64,000 nt of DNA from Algicella marina (GTDB lineage: Bacteria > Pseudomonadota > Alphaproteobacteria > Rhodobacterales > Rhodobacteraceae), in the NCBI RefSeq assembly GCF_009931615.1, contig NZ_CP046620.1, positions 3,890,501 to 3,954,500 of the forward strand. The letters run 5' to 3'. The stretch's first letter is position 1. The number at the start of each line of letters is the position of its first letter. Positions 51,534 to 60,103 of this stretch are shown here, in pieces. Position numbers and translations under genes: made by a program. The notes beneath the pieces were generated by a model, which searched no databases, was not told the DNA's origin, and saw nothing but the letters and a program-made list of their open reading frames with translations.

Positions 51534-52490
51534 CTAGAGCAAGTCACCCGGCGTTTCGCCGGCGAAGAAGGCGTCGAGGTTGTCGAGGGCGCGAAAACCC
51601 ATCGCGTCGCGGGTGCGGACGGTGGCGCTGCCGATATGGGGCAGCATGAAGACGTTTTGGTAGGCGGCCAGCGCAGGGTTACCGCCTGGTTCGGTGACGA
51701 AACAATCGAGCCCGGCGCCGGCGAGGTGGCCGCTGTCGAGTGCTGCCATCAGCGCCGCCTCGTCGACCAGCGCGCCGCGGGCGGTGTTGACGAGGATGGC
51801 GCCCTTGGGGAGTTGCGCGAAGGTTTCGGCGTTCATGAGGCCAGTCGTCTGTGGTGTGGCGGGGCAGTGGAGCGACAGGAAGTCGGACACTGGCAGCAGG
51901 GTGTCGAGGCTTTCGTGGAAGGTAGCGCCGTGTTCGAGATCGGGGGCGAGGCGGGTGCGGTTGTGGTAGTGCACCTCCATGTCGAAGCCGCGGGCGCGGC
52001 GGGCCATGACCTGGCCGACGCGGCCCATGCCGACGATGCCGAGCCGCGCGCCGGTGACCTGCGTGCCGACCATGAAGGCGGGCGACCAGAAATCCCACGA
52101 ACCGTCGCGCATCATCGTATCGCCCTCGACCGCGCGGCGGGCGGCGCCGAGCATGAGCAGGAAGGCGATTTCGGCGGTTGCGTCCGACAGCACATCGGGC
52201 GTGTTGGTGACGGCGATGCCGCGGGCCTTCAGCGCGGGCAGGTTGCAATGATCGACGCCGACGGAGTGGTTGGCGATGATCTTCAGGCGCGGATCGAGCC
52301 GGGCGGCTACTTCGGCCGTGAAATGCTCGGAATGGCAGGGGACGATGGCGTCGACCTCTGCGCTCATCGCGACGATCTGGTCGGCGGTGCTGGGCTGGTC
52401 GGCCTCGTTGACGATGGTGTCATAGTCGCGGGCGGCGCGGGCCAGCGTGGCGTCGGAGAGTTTGCGGGCGATCCAGACCTTCTTCTTCAT
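51534..52490 (-). CDS. D-isomer-specific 2-hydroxyacid dehydrogenase (glyoxylate/hydroxypyruvate reductase-like)
   Basis: The 318-residue protein has the NAD-binding loop ARLGIVGMGRVGQVMARRAR near 145-165, substrate-binding ANHSVGVDHCN near 75-85, NTARGALVDEAAL near 230-242 and the C-terminal HIGSAT catalytic His. It reduces glyoxylate, hydroxypyruvate or another 2-oxo acid to a D-2-hydroxyacid. The ATG at 52490 overlaps the small membrane gene's stop (ATGA). It is the last gene of a TRAP transporter operon, so it likely processes the imported acid. Confidence 0.9.
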   Translation of the reverse strand: MKKKVWIARKLSDATLARAARDYDTIVNEADQPSTADQIVAMSAEVDAIVPCHSEHFTAEVAARLDPRLKIIANHSVGVDHCNLPALKARGIAVTNTPDVLSDATAEIAFLLMLGAARRAVEGDTMMRDGSWDFWSPAFMVGTQVTGARLGIVGMGRVGQVMARRARGFDMEVHYHNRTRLAPDLEHGATFHESLDTLLPVSDFLSLHCPATPQTTGLMNAETFAQLPKGAILVNTARGALVDEAALMAALDSGHLAGAGLDCFVTEPGGNPALAAYQNVFMLPHIGSATVRTRDAMGFRALDNLDAFFAGETPGDLL

Positions 52491-52684
52491 TTTTTCTTCC
52501 GGATGCATTCGTCCCAGAAATCGTAGACCGCCATGCCCATGACGATGAGCGCGATGACGAGGAAGGGAAAGCCGCCCCAGAAGCCGGCGAAGCCGTTGGA
52601 GATGGAGCGGGAGAGGCCGAAGACGAAGGTCATCACGAGGGCGGTGCCAATGGCGCCGACGATAATTTTTGTGAGGTAGGACAT
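52487..52684 (-). CDS. Small two-helix membrane protein in the TRAP operon
   Basis: A 65-residue protein with two hydrophobic helices (KIIVGAIGTALVMTFVFGLS; FPFLVIALIVMGMAVYDFW) and a basic C-terminal tail (ECIRKKK). No family is recognised. It lies 3 nt after the amidase and overlaps the dehydrogenase by 4 nt, so it belongs to the same transcript and is likely translated. It could be an accessory or assembly subunit for the transporter. Nothing shows a specific role. Confidence 0.7.
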   Translation of the reverse strand: MSYLTKIIVGAIGTALVMTFVFGLSRSISNGFAGFWGGFPFLVIALIVMGMAVYDFWDECIRKKK

Positions 52685-52687
52685 GTA

Positions 52688-54025
52688 TCAGGCCTCCGGT
52701 GAAGTGAGGGTTTTCAGGAGCCAGTTGGCGGTGCGGAGCAGGCGGTCATCGTGTTGCTGCCGTCCGATGAGCTGGACACCGATGGGCAGGCCGGCGTCGC
52801 CGGTGAGCAGTGGTAGGGACAGGCAGGGAAGGCCCATGACCGTCCAGTAGGTGCAGCAGATCGGATCGCCGGTGGCGGGGCCGAAGAGCGGGGCTTCGCC
52901 GAGGGCGGAGGGGGCGAGGATGGCGTCGAAATCCTTGAAGAAGGCTTCGGCCCATCTTTCGGCCTCGCCCATGCGTTCGAGCGCTTCGGCGTGCTGGTCG
53001 GCGGTGATCTTCCGCCCCGTTTCGACAAGTGGGCGGAGGCTGTCGCTGATGGCATCCCAGTTTTCGTCGAAGACGTCGGCGAGGTGATGGGTGATTTCAT
53101 ACAGGTGGATCGTCGACTGAACCTGCGGCAGGGAGGCGAAGGCAGGCGGGCTGGCGTGATGTTCGACACGGGCACCGAGTGCATCGGAGAGTTCGGCGAG
53201 GCCGTGGGTGGTGTCGGAGGCGAGCTGGCTGGAATAGGGCAGGTCGAACACCGCCAGGGCTGGTTCCACCGGTGGTTCCGCTGCCGCGCCGGCGGCGAGA
53301 TGGGGCTTGTGGTGCGGCAGGCTCTTCGGGTCGGCAGGGTCGGCGCTCATCAGCGCCTCGGTGACGAGGGCGATGTCCTCTACGCTGCGGGCAAAGGTGC
53401 CGAGTTGATCGAGGCTGACGGAGGTTTGCAGGACGCCGGTGCGCGGAATGAGGCCGCGCGTGGGTTTGAAGCCGAAGGTGCCGCAGAAGCTGGCGGGGCG
53501 GATGACGGAGCCGTTGGTCTGGGTGCCGACGGCCAGCGGTACCTGAAAAGCTCCGACGGCGGCGGCGGAACCGGAGGAGGAACCGCCGGGCGTGTGCGCC
53601 GGATTATGGGGATTGCGGGTTTCGGCGGCGTGCACGAAGGCGAGTTCGGTGGTGACGGTCTTGCCGAGGATGATTGCCCCGGCCTCCCTCAAGGTGGTGA
53701 CGATGCGGGCATCCGCAACCGGCTGGCGGCCGGCGAAGATCGGAGTGCCGCGGGTTGTTGGCTGGCCCGCGGTATCGATGATGTCCTTGAGACCGACCGG
53801 AACGCCATGAAGCGGGCCGAGAGGCAGGCCGTGCATCTTGCGGCTGTCCGCTTCCTCTGCCGCCGCCATCGCGCCTTCGGCATCGACATGCGCCCAGGCG
53901 TGAAGGGTGCCGTCCGTCTCCTCGATGCGGGCGAGGCAATCGGACACCAGCTTCGTGGCCGTGAGGCGACCGGAACGGATCGCCTCTGCCGCGTCGCTGG
54001 CCGTGAGGGCGTGGGGTCTGCTCAT
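52688..54025 (-). CDS. Amidase (amidase-signature family)
   Basis: The 445-residue protein carries the Ser-cisSer-Lys triad motifs: GVPVGLKDIIDTAG with Lys80, HTPGGSSSGSAAAVGA with the cis-Ser near 150, and GTQTNGSVIRPASFCG with nucleophile Ser173. AS-family enzymes hydrolyse amides, including simple amides and carbamates. Its start overlaps the dctM stop (ATGA). Position inside a TRAP operon suggests it releases an acid from an amide that is imported or produced by the pathway. Gat-type tRNA amidation is unlikely without gatB/C nearby. Confidence 0.88.
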   Translation of the reverse strand: MSRPHALTASDAAEAIRSGRLTATKLVSDCLARIEETDGTLHAWAHVDAEGAMAAAEEADSRKMHGLPLGPLHGVPVGLKDIIDTAGQPTTRGTPIFAGRQPVADARIVTTLREAGAIILGKTVTTELAFVHAAETRNPHNPAHTPGGSSSGSAAAVGAFQVPLAVGTQTNGSVIRPASFCGTFGFKPTRGLIPRTGVLQTSVSLDQLGTFARSVEDIALVTEALMSADPADPKSLPHHKPHLAAGAAAEPPVEPALAVFDLPYSSQLASDTTHGLAELSDALGARVEHHASPPAFASLPQVQSTIHLYEITHHLADVFDENWDAISDSLRPLVETGRKITADQHAEALERMGEAERWAEAFFKDFDAILAPSALGEAPLFGPATGDPICCTYWTVMGLPCLSLPLLTGDAGLPIGVQLIGRQQHDDRLLRTANWLLKTLTSPEA

Positions 54026-55383
54026 GGAACGTATTCACCGAACAGGTAATCAGGCAGCCACAGCGCTATGCCGGGGAACTGGTACATCAGCACCATCGAC
54101 AGCAACACGATGCCGAGGTAGGGCATCAGGCCCTTGAAGATCTCGACCAGTTCGATCTGCTTCTTCAGCACACCCTTGAGGTAGTAGGCAGACATGGCCA
54201 TCGGCGGCGTGAGGAACGAGGTCTGCAGGTTGAGTGCGACCAGCATGGCGAAGAAGTAGGGGTTCACGCCGAACGTATCGAGCATGGGCAGGAAGATCGG
54301 CACGAAGATGATCAGGATCTCGGACCATTCCAGCGGCCAGCCCAGCACGAAGATGATGAGCTGGGCCATGACGAGGAACTGCCACGGCTCGAGGTTCATC
54401 GACACCACCCAGTGCTCGATCACGTCATGCCCGCCGAGGTAGGAGAACACGGAGGCGAAGGTCCACGAGCCGACGAAGAGCCAGCAGACCATCGCCGTGG
54501 CCTTGGCGGTGAGAAAGACGCTTTCCTTGACCTTCTGCCATGTGAGCGAGCGGTAGAGCACCGCCAGCACGAGGCCGCCGAGCGCGCCCATCGCCGCCGC
54601 CTCTGCCGGGGTAGCGAGGCCGCCGAGGATGGAGCCGAGCACCAGCATGATGAGAACGGTGAGTGGTACGAAGGAGATCAGCAGTTCGAAGTAGATCTGG
54701 CGGACGGGGGGAATATCCTCCTGCCGCGGTTTGGGTGCGATGGACGGGTTCAGCATCACCCGGACCATCACGTAGACGATGTAGAGCCCGGCGAGCATGA
54801 GGCCGGGGAAGACGGCGGCCGCGTAGAGGCGCAGCGGCGACAATTCGGCGATGGCGGCGTAGACGATCAGCATGATCGACGGCGGGATCAGGATGCCGAG
54901 CGTGCCGCCGGCGCAGATGACACCGGCCGCGAAGCTCTTGTTGTAGTCGGCGCGCTGCATCGCGGGGAAGGCCAGGAGGCCCATCAGCGTGACCACGGCG
55001 CCGACGATGCCGGAGGCGGTGGAGAAGACCGCACAGGTGAGAAGCGCGGCGATGGCCAGAGAACCAGGCAGATTCCGCGCGGCCATGTAGAGTGAGTAGA
55101 ACAGCTTGTCGATGATGTTCGCACGCTCGACCACGTAGCCCATGAACAGGAACAGCGGAATGGCGACAAGCGTGTCGTTTTCCATCACCGAATAGGTGTT
55201 CTGATTGAGCAGGTAGAAGATGTTGTTGTTGAACACATCGGCGACGCTGTCGACGCCGCTGTAATAGGCGTAGTAGCCGAAACCCACACCCATGGCGAGC
55301 AGGGTGAAGGCGATCGGGAAGCCGAGTAGCACGAGCCCGATGAACAGGCACAGCATCAGGATGGCGACTTGGGGGTCTGTCAT
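54022..55383 (-). CDS. TRAP transporter large permease (DctM-type)
   Basis: The 453-residue inner-membrane protein has about twelve helices and DctM landmarks: PIAFTLLAMGVGFGYYAYYS at the start, IPLFLFMGYVVERANI near 80-95, GTLGILIPPSIMLIVYAAIA near 155-175, and GWPLEWSEILIIFVPIFLPM near 350-375. It forms the ion-coupled channel with DctQ, loaded by the binding protein. The gene is between dctQ (27 bp) and the amidase (4-nt overlap). Confidence 0.93.
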   Translation of the reverse strand: MTDPQVAILMLCLFIGLVLLGFPIAFTLLAMGVGFGYYAYYSGVDSVADVFNNNIFYLLNQNTYSVMENDTLVAIPLFLFMGYVVERANIIDKLFYSLYMAARNLPGSLAIAALLTCAVFSTASGIVGAVVTLMGLLAFPAMQRADYNKSFAAGVICAGGTLGILIPPSIMLIVYAAIAELSPLRLYAAAVFPGLMLAGLYIVYVMVRVMLNPSIAPKPRQEDIPPVRQIYFELLISFVPLTVLIMLVLGSILGGLATPAEAAAMGALGGLVLAVLYRSLTWQKVKESVFLTAKATAMVCWLFVGSWTFASVFSYLGGHDVIEHWVVSMNLEPWQFLVMAQLIIFVLGWPLEWSEILIIFVPIFLPMLDTFGVNPYFFAMLVALNLQTSFLTPPMAMSAYYLKGVLKKQIELVEIFKGLMPYLGIVLLSMVLMYQFPGIALWLPDYLFGEYVP

Positions 55384-55410
55384 TTTTGTTCTCTTTGTCC
55401 GGTGATGTGC

Positions 55411-56001
55411 TTACTTGTTGCGCAGGGCATCGGCGATCTCGCTGTCGACCAGCATGTCTTCGGTCTCGCGCACGTCGTCGATGCGTTCAGGCCAGACGCC
55501 GGTGCGCATCGCGATCCAGCAGCGCATGAGTTCGGCGACACCTTGTATCATCAGCAGAACGCCGGCGAGCGGGATCAACGTCTTGAAGAAATAGACCTGG
55601 ATACGGGCGGGGGAGTTCCAGCTGACTTCCTTGTAGCGCCAGCTGTCCTGGGCAATTTCCCATCCAAACCAGAACAGGGCCATCATGCCGGGGAAGAAGA
55701 ACAGCAGGTAGAGCAGGAAATCGAGCCGCGCCTGCCAGCGCACGGGAAACAGGCGATAGAGGACATCGCCGCGAACGTGGCTGTCCTGTGCCAGCGCGTA
55801 GGGGCCAGCCATGAGGAACAGGGCGCCGTACATCTGGACCATCATGTCAAAGGCCCAGACCGTCGGGGCGTTGAGGACGTAGCGCACGAAAACCTCGTAG
55901 GACACCGAGAAGGTGAGCACGAGAATGCACCAGCCAAAGGCGCGGCCAACCCATGTGCTGAGGCCTTCGATTGCGTGAATTGTATTGATCAAGGCTTGCA
56001 C
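55411..56001 (-). CDS. TRAP transporter small permease (DctQ-type)
   Basis: The 196-residue protein has four helices and the family pattern WVGRAFGWCILVLTFSVSYE, YALAQDSHVRGDVLYRLFPV and AGVLLMIQGVAELMRC. The DSHVRGDVLY motif is typical of DctQ in transporters for larger organic acids. It partners with DctM in the inner membrane. It lies 82 nt after dctP and 27 nt before dctM. Confidence 0.9.
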   Translation of the reverse strand: MQALINTIHAIEGLSTWVGRAFGWCILVLTFSVSYEVFVRYVLNAPTVWAFDMMVQMYGALFLMAGPYALAQDSHVRGDVLYRLFPVRWQARLDFLLYLLFFFPGMMALFWFGWEIAQDSWRYKEVSWNSPARIQVYFFKTLIPLAGVLLMIQGVAELMRCWIAMRTGVWPERIDDVRETEDMLVDSEIADALRNK

Positions 56002-56083
56002 TCCACCCCTTGTCGCCGCGCACGGCGTTGTGCTGGGCGGGGTGCTGTTGCACCCCGCCCGGTTTCACGGGCCCGGCCGGACC

Positions 56084-57178
56084 TCAGGCGAAGTAGTGGT
56101 TGTATGCCAGCTTGTAATCGGGCTGGTTGAGGTTGAGATAACCCATGACTTCCTTGGCGTAGGCTTTCTGGCTCTCGATCACCTTGGCAAAGAATGGATC
56201 GCCTTCCGAAATGCGGTCTACCACGACGTCCCACGCGTCGAGCTGGGCGGCCATCACGTCGTCCGGTGTACGGAAGACACTTACGCCCTGCTCTTCCTGA
56301 AGCGTCGTGAGGTCTTCGGCATAGCGCTTGGTATTGTGCCAGTAGAAGTTGGAGTTTTCAGCCTCGGACGCATATCTCAGGATGGCCTTCTGCTCGTCGG
56401 CCAGACCTTCGAATGTGTCCTTGTTGAACGTTACCTCGAAGAATTCCTGGCTCTGGTGGAACGAAGCGAGGTGGTAGAACTTGGAGACATCCTGCATGCC
56501 GAAATCGCGGTCGGAGGTCGGGTTGTTGAATTCGGCCGCGTCAATCAGGCCCGATTTCATGGCGGGCTGGATCTCACCGCCCGGAAGCTGGACAACCGAC
56601 ATGCCCATTTCGAGCAGCACATCGGCAGCAAGGCCGACAGTACGATACTTCAGGCCATTGATCTGAGAGGCATCCTTCAGTTCTTCCTTGAACCAGCCGA
56701 GCGGCTGGGCGGGCATCGGCGAGTTGAAGAAGGACACGATGTTGAGGCCGAGCGAGGCCATCAGTTCATCGAAGAGTTCCTGGCCGCCGCCATAGTACAC
56801 CCAGCCGAGGACTTCCTGGCTGGACCAGCCGTAGCAGGGGCCGGTGCCGAACAGCGACGCGGTGGGCGTCTTGGAATACCAGTAGGCTGGCACATAGTGG
56901 GCGGCATCGAGAACGCCACGGTGGACGGCATCCTGCATCTGGCTGGTCTTGACGACCGCGTCGACAGCAAGCAGTTCGATCTGCAGTTCCTTCGACAGCG
57001 CGTTCACGCGGTCGACGTAGGATTGCGCGTTCTCAAGGAAGATTCCGCCACCCCATGCGGCCTGCATCTTCAGCGTGGTGACATTGTTCTGGGCAATTGC
57101 GGGCGCGGCGAGGCCGCTGGCGGCGGCGGCCATGGCCGAGCCACGCAGGAATCGACGGCGATTCACGGTATCTGACAT
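56084..57178 (-). CDS. TRAP transporter substrate-binding protein (DctP-type) with Tat signal
   Basis: A 364-residue extracytoplasmic receptor. The N terminus (RRRFLRGSAMAAAASGLAAP) is a twin-arginine signal. The binding domain reads MSVVQLPGGEIQPAMKSG, LIDAAEFNNPTSDRDFGMQD near 210-235, and carries the Arg-type substrate anchor YRTVGLAADVLLEMG. The pattern resembles the TakP-like 2-oxo/aromatic acid class rather than DctP for C4-dicarboxylates. ATG 57178 was preferred over the GTG/ATG at 57211. Together with the amidase and dehydrogenase it suggests uptake of a hydroxy- or oxo-acid or its precursor. Confidence 0.9.
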   Translation of the reverse strand: MSDTVNRRRFLRGSAMAAAASGLAAPAIAQNNVTTLKMQAAWGGGIFLENAQSYVDRVNALSKELQIELLAVDAVVKTSQMQDAVHRGVLDAAHYVPAYWYSKTPTASLFGTGPCYGWSSQEVLGWVYYGGGQELFDELMASLGLNIVSFFNSPMPAQPLGWFKEELKDASQINGLKYRTVGLAADVLLEMGMSVVQLPGGEIQPAMKSGLIDAAEFNNPTSDRDFGMQDVSKFYHLASFHQSQEFFEVTFNKDTFEGLADEQKAILRYASEAENSNFYWHNTKRYAEDLTTLQEEQGVSVFRTPDDVMAAQLDAWDVVVDRISEGDPFFAKVIESQKAYAKEVMGYLNLNQPDYKLAYNHYFA

Positions 57179-57364
57179 TTCTAACTCCCTACATCGCGGG
57201 CAGCAGCGCACCCGCGTTTTTTTGAATGCGCCGGATTTTTCCGGTCGCTTTTTGGTTGCCGTGGCTGGCAGGTCTCGGGCCCGCCGTCAGGCTTCGGCAC
57301 ATCGAGTATAAACGGGGATCGCTCGCGGCATAGTAATTTTTTTGTAGGAATGTCGGCAGTTGCG

Positions 57365-57385
57365 CCCCCGCCGACACAGCGGGGG
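57365..57385 (-). terminator. Hairpin behind the stand-alone RAM gene
   Basis: CCCCCGC (57365-57371) pairs with GCGGGGG (57379-57385) over a 7-nt loop. It lies about 15 bp beyond the stop of the minus-strand gene at 57399. No T-run follows at once, so the terminator call is only moderate. It separates that gene from the TRAP operon. Confidence 0.5.
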
Positions 57386-57398
57386 ACGGCGCATGCCT

Positions 57399-57635
57399 TC
57401 AGAATGCCTTGAAAGTCATAGTCGTGAGGCTGCGCTGGATGCCCTCTATCGTCAGCAGGTTGCCGTCGATGAACTTGCCGACGTCCTCACCCTCCGGGAT
57501 GTAGAGTTTGAGCAGCAGATCGTAATTGCCGGACGTCGAATAGAGTTCGGAGTGGATCTCCCGGTCCATGATCGCATCTGCCACTTTGTAGGTTGTGCCG
57601 GGGGCGCACTGAAGCTGTACGAATACGCAGTTCAT
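57399..57635 (-). CDS. Stand-alone Lrp/AsnC-type ligand-binding (RAM) domain
   Basis: A 78-residue protein that corresponds to the C-terminal half of Lrp/AsnC regulators: NCVFVQLQCAPGTTYKVADA, SELYSTSGNYDLLLKLYIPE and DGNLLTIEGIQRSLTTMTFK. There is no helix-turn-helix. Such single-domain proteins can form oligomers and bind amino acids, and may modulate full-length Lrp proteins. It lies 220 bp upstream of the TRAP operon on the same strand, separated by a hairpin, so it might modulate that operon without DNA binding of its own. The ligand is unknown. Confidence 0.85.
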   Translation of the reverse strand: MNCVFVQLQCAPGTTYKVADAIMDREIHSELYSTSGNYDLLLKLYIPEGEDVGKFIDGNLLTIEGIQRSLTTMTFKAF

Positions 57636-57911
57636 GGGGCTGGTCTCCTCCTTTGTCGTGGCGACTATGCAGGGAGGTGGCTGGGTGCGCCAGTCCTTTC
57701 GGGGAGGGCAGCGGCCGGGGCGTTTGGAGGCGTGCCGGTGCGCGGACTGCGGTGGCGGTTGCCGGGATACGGAGGTTTCGAGTTGAAGTTGTCTGGCAAT
57801 TGATGCGTTTTTTCAGGCTGCTGCGGGCTTTCTTCGCGCATGGTTAAGGCCGTCGGAACCCCGGTTGTCTAGAAGGCGGTCCAGTTGACGGAAACTGGAT
57901 CGGAGGCCGGG

Positions 57912-58832
57912 ATGCGGGTGCTGGTTGTGATTGTTCTGGTGTTGCTGGCCGGGCCATCCTGGGCGAAGGACCGTGGCATTCTCGGTTGGGGCGCTATCCT
58001 GAACAACGACATCTTCGGCGATGGCGAGGACAGGTGGAGGACGGGCTCCTACACCTCATCCTATGTGCGCGGCGAACCCTGGACGGGGGCGCTGCCGGGG
58101 CGGGCGGGGGCTGTCATGGAGTATCGCTTTCATGGCGAATTGATTGCGCCGGAACGGATCTCCCGCGCGGAGGAGGGCGACAGGCCGCTGGTGGGCGTGC
58201 TGTCCTTCGGAGCGCATACGCATTTCCAGACCGGCGGGTTCGAGATCGATGCCGGCGCGGATATCGTTCTGACGGGGCCGCAAACGGGTATCGGCGACAT
58301 CCAGCAGGGCCTGCACCGGGCGACAGGGGCGCCGCGCAACCGCATCCTCGGCACGCAACTGCCCAATCGTCTGCATCCGACCGCGAGTGTCGAAGTGGGG
58401 CGGAAGTTCCGCTTGGGCGATACGGGGACCTTCGTACGGCCTTTCGGGCAAATGCAGATGGGGGTTGAGACCTTCGCTCGGTTGGGTGCGGACATGGTGA
58501 TCGGTCCGGCGTTGGATGAGGCGCTGCATGTTCGGGACGGCGTCAGCGGGCAGCACTATCCGGTGGTGGTGCCGCGCGACCGGACCGGTTTGTCGCTGAT
58601 GCTGGGTGGCGATCTGGCCTATGTGCAGCAGTCGGCGTTTCTGCCTGAAGATCGCGGCTATCGGCCGGAGCGCGCGCGCAGCAGGGCGCGCGTGGGGGTG
58701 CTTTACGAGGCGGCGGGCACCGGGCCGGACGGCGTTTGGCTGTTTTACGGACTGACATATCTGGGGCCGGAATTTGAAGGGCAGTCCGAAGGGCAGACGG
58801 TGGCGTCGATTTCGCTCAACATGCGCTTCTGA
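57912..58832 (+). CDS. LpxR-like lipid A 3'-O-deacylase family outer membrane protein (first copy)
   Basis: The 306-residue protein has a signal peptide (VLVVIVLVLLAGPSWAK) and LpxR (DUF2219) motifs: GAILNNDIFGDGEDRWRTGS with Asn32 and Asp33, and PQTGIGDIQQGLHRATGAPR with His135, matching catalytic residues reported for Salmonella LpxR. It ends in Phe (SLNMRF), typical of outer-membrane barrels. LpxR removes an acyloxyacyl group from lipid A. GGAGG at 57902-57906 fixes the start at 57912. A paralogue follows 133 bp downstream. Confidence 0.85.
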   Translation: MRVLVVIVLVLLAGPSWAKDRGILGWGAILNNDIFGDGEDRWRTGSYTSSYVRGEPWTGALPGRAGAVMEYRFHGELIAPERISRAEEGDRPLVGVLSFGAHTHFQTGGFEIDAGADIVLTGPQTGIGDIQQGLHRATGAPRNRILGTQLPNRLHPTASVEVGRKFRLGDTGTFVRPFGQMQMGVETFARLGADMVIGPALDEALHVRDGVSGQHYPVVVPRDRTGLSLMLGGDLAYVQQSAFLPEDRGYRPERARSRARVGVLYEAAGTGPDGVWLFYGLTYLGPEFEGQSEGQTVASISLNMRF

Positions 58833-58846
58833 TGACTTCGAAGGCA

Positions 58847-58862
58847 ATGCCGCAGGCGGCAT
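58847..58862 (+). terminator. Hairpin behind the first LpxR-like gene
   Basis: ATGCCG-CAGG-CGGCAT (58847-58862) is a 6-bp perfect stem 14 bp after the stop, with a short T-run about 13 bp further. It may be a weak terminator or a processing signal between the two LpxR-like genes. Confidence 0.4.
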
Positions 58863-58965
58863 ATTATAACGCCGGATTTTTCGTGAATATGTTTGAATGA
58901 TCGACGTTTTTGGCTTTTTAGGGTCTGGAGTTCGTTAAATTTGATTCACTTGCCTGGATATCTGC

Positions 58966-59937
58966 ATGTGCCATTTTGCCCGCGCCGTTGCGTGCCTGTT
59001 TGTTCTCTTGTTTGTCGGCGCCGGTACTCCTCGCGCTCAAGGTCTGCCGGAGGGGAGCGATATCCTGAAGCCGTTCCTGCCGATCGGTATCGGGGCGCTG
59101 ACGACAAACGACTGGGTTATCGACGGCTCGGATCGGTGGCGCACCGGCGGTCTCTCCGTTTCGACATTGTGGGGACCAGCCTGGACAGGCGAATTGCCGA
59201 CGCGGCCCTTTGCATTGGCGGAATTCCGGCTGCGCGCTGATGCGATTTCGCCCGAGGAAGTGACGGCGCCAATGCCTGCCGGCACCACGGACAGACGCTA
59301 TGCCGGTGTGCTGTCGGCGGGGGCGCACACGCATTTCCGGATGCAGGCCTGGGAGATCGCCGCCGGAGCCGACATGATCTGGACCGGACAACAGACGAAT
59401 ATCGGAGCCATTCATTCTTTCCTGCACGATACGTTCGGCGGAGCGGAACTGGTGACTCGAGCGTCCGAAATACCTGACGGGTTCCATCCGACAGCGGTGC
59501 TGGAGGTGGGGCGGACGCTGGCCTTCAGCGACCGGCGGGTGCGGCTGCGGCCGTTCGTCGAGGCACAGGCGGGGCTGGAAACCTTCACCCGACTGGGCGC
59601 GGACCTGACACTGGCGACGAAGGGCATGGAGCCGATGCTTGTGCGCGACAACGGCACGGGCCACCGTTATGCGGCGGTGCCGGGCGATCCGGGGGTTTCC
59701 CTGACGATGGGTTTTGACGTGGCAAAGGTGACGGAATCGGACCTGCTTCCTGCCAGCCTCGGATACACTTTGACGCCGCTCCGCTCTCGCGCGCGGGTGG
59801 GGCTGCTGTTTCAGGAAAACCTGCCGCTGATCCGCAACGGTTCTCTTTTTCTCGGGCTGACGTGGCATTCAAAGGAATTCGAAACACAGCGGGAAAGCCA
59901 GATGACCACGACGATGGCCTTCGGATACTCCTTCTAG
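58966..59937 (+). CDS. LpxR-like outer membrane protein (second copy)
   Basis: A 323-residue paralogue of its upstream neighbour. It has a signal peptide (ARAVACLFVLLFVGAGTPRA), GALTTNDWVIDGSDRWRTGG with Asn48 and Asp49, and QQTNIGAIHSFLHDTFGG with His154, so the catalytic triplet is kept. The GP that usually precedes the second block is changed to GQ. It ends in Phe (AFGYSF). ATG 58966 has a weak ribosome site and an A/T-rich leader. Whether it shares the deacylase reaction or acts on another lipid A acyl chain cannot be told. Confidence 0.8.
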   Translation: MCHFARAVACLFVLLFVGAGTPRAQGLPEGSDILKPFLPIGIGALTTNDWVIDGSDRWRTGGLSVSTLWGPAWTGELPTRPFALAEFRLRADAISPEEVTAPMPAGTTDRRYAGVLSAGAHTHFRMQAWEIAAGADMIWTGQQTNIGAIHSFLHDTFGGAELVTRASEIPDGFHPTAVLEVGRTLAFSDRRVRLRPFVEAQAGLETFTRLGADLTLATKGMEPMLVRDNGTGHRYAAVPGDPGVSLTMGFDVAKVTESDLLPASLGYTLTPLRSRARVGLLFQENLPLIRNGSLFLGLTWHSKEFETQRESQMTTTMAFGYSF

Positions 59938-60103
59938 TGACGACATTTTACCATCGACGCTTATGCGGAATGGTGGTTTGCAGCCAATTCACATGACTAT
60001 GAGCGTTGAATGGTTTAAAAGGAGTGCCGGGACGCGCGGCGATCGACTGCGCCATGGGGGCTGCCGCCGGAGCGGGTGGCGATGAAAGACGTGGATTGTT
60101 GAA

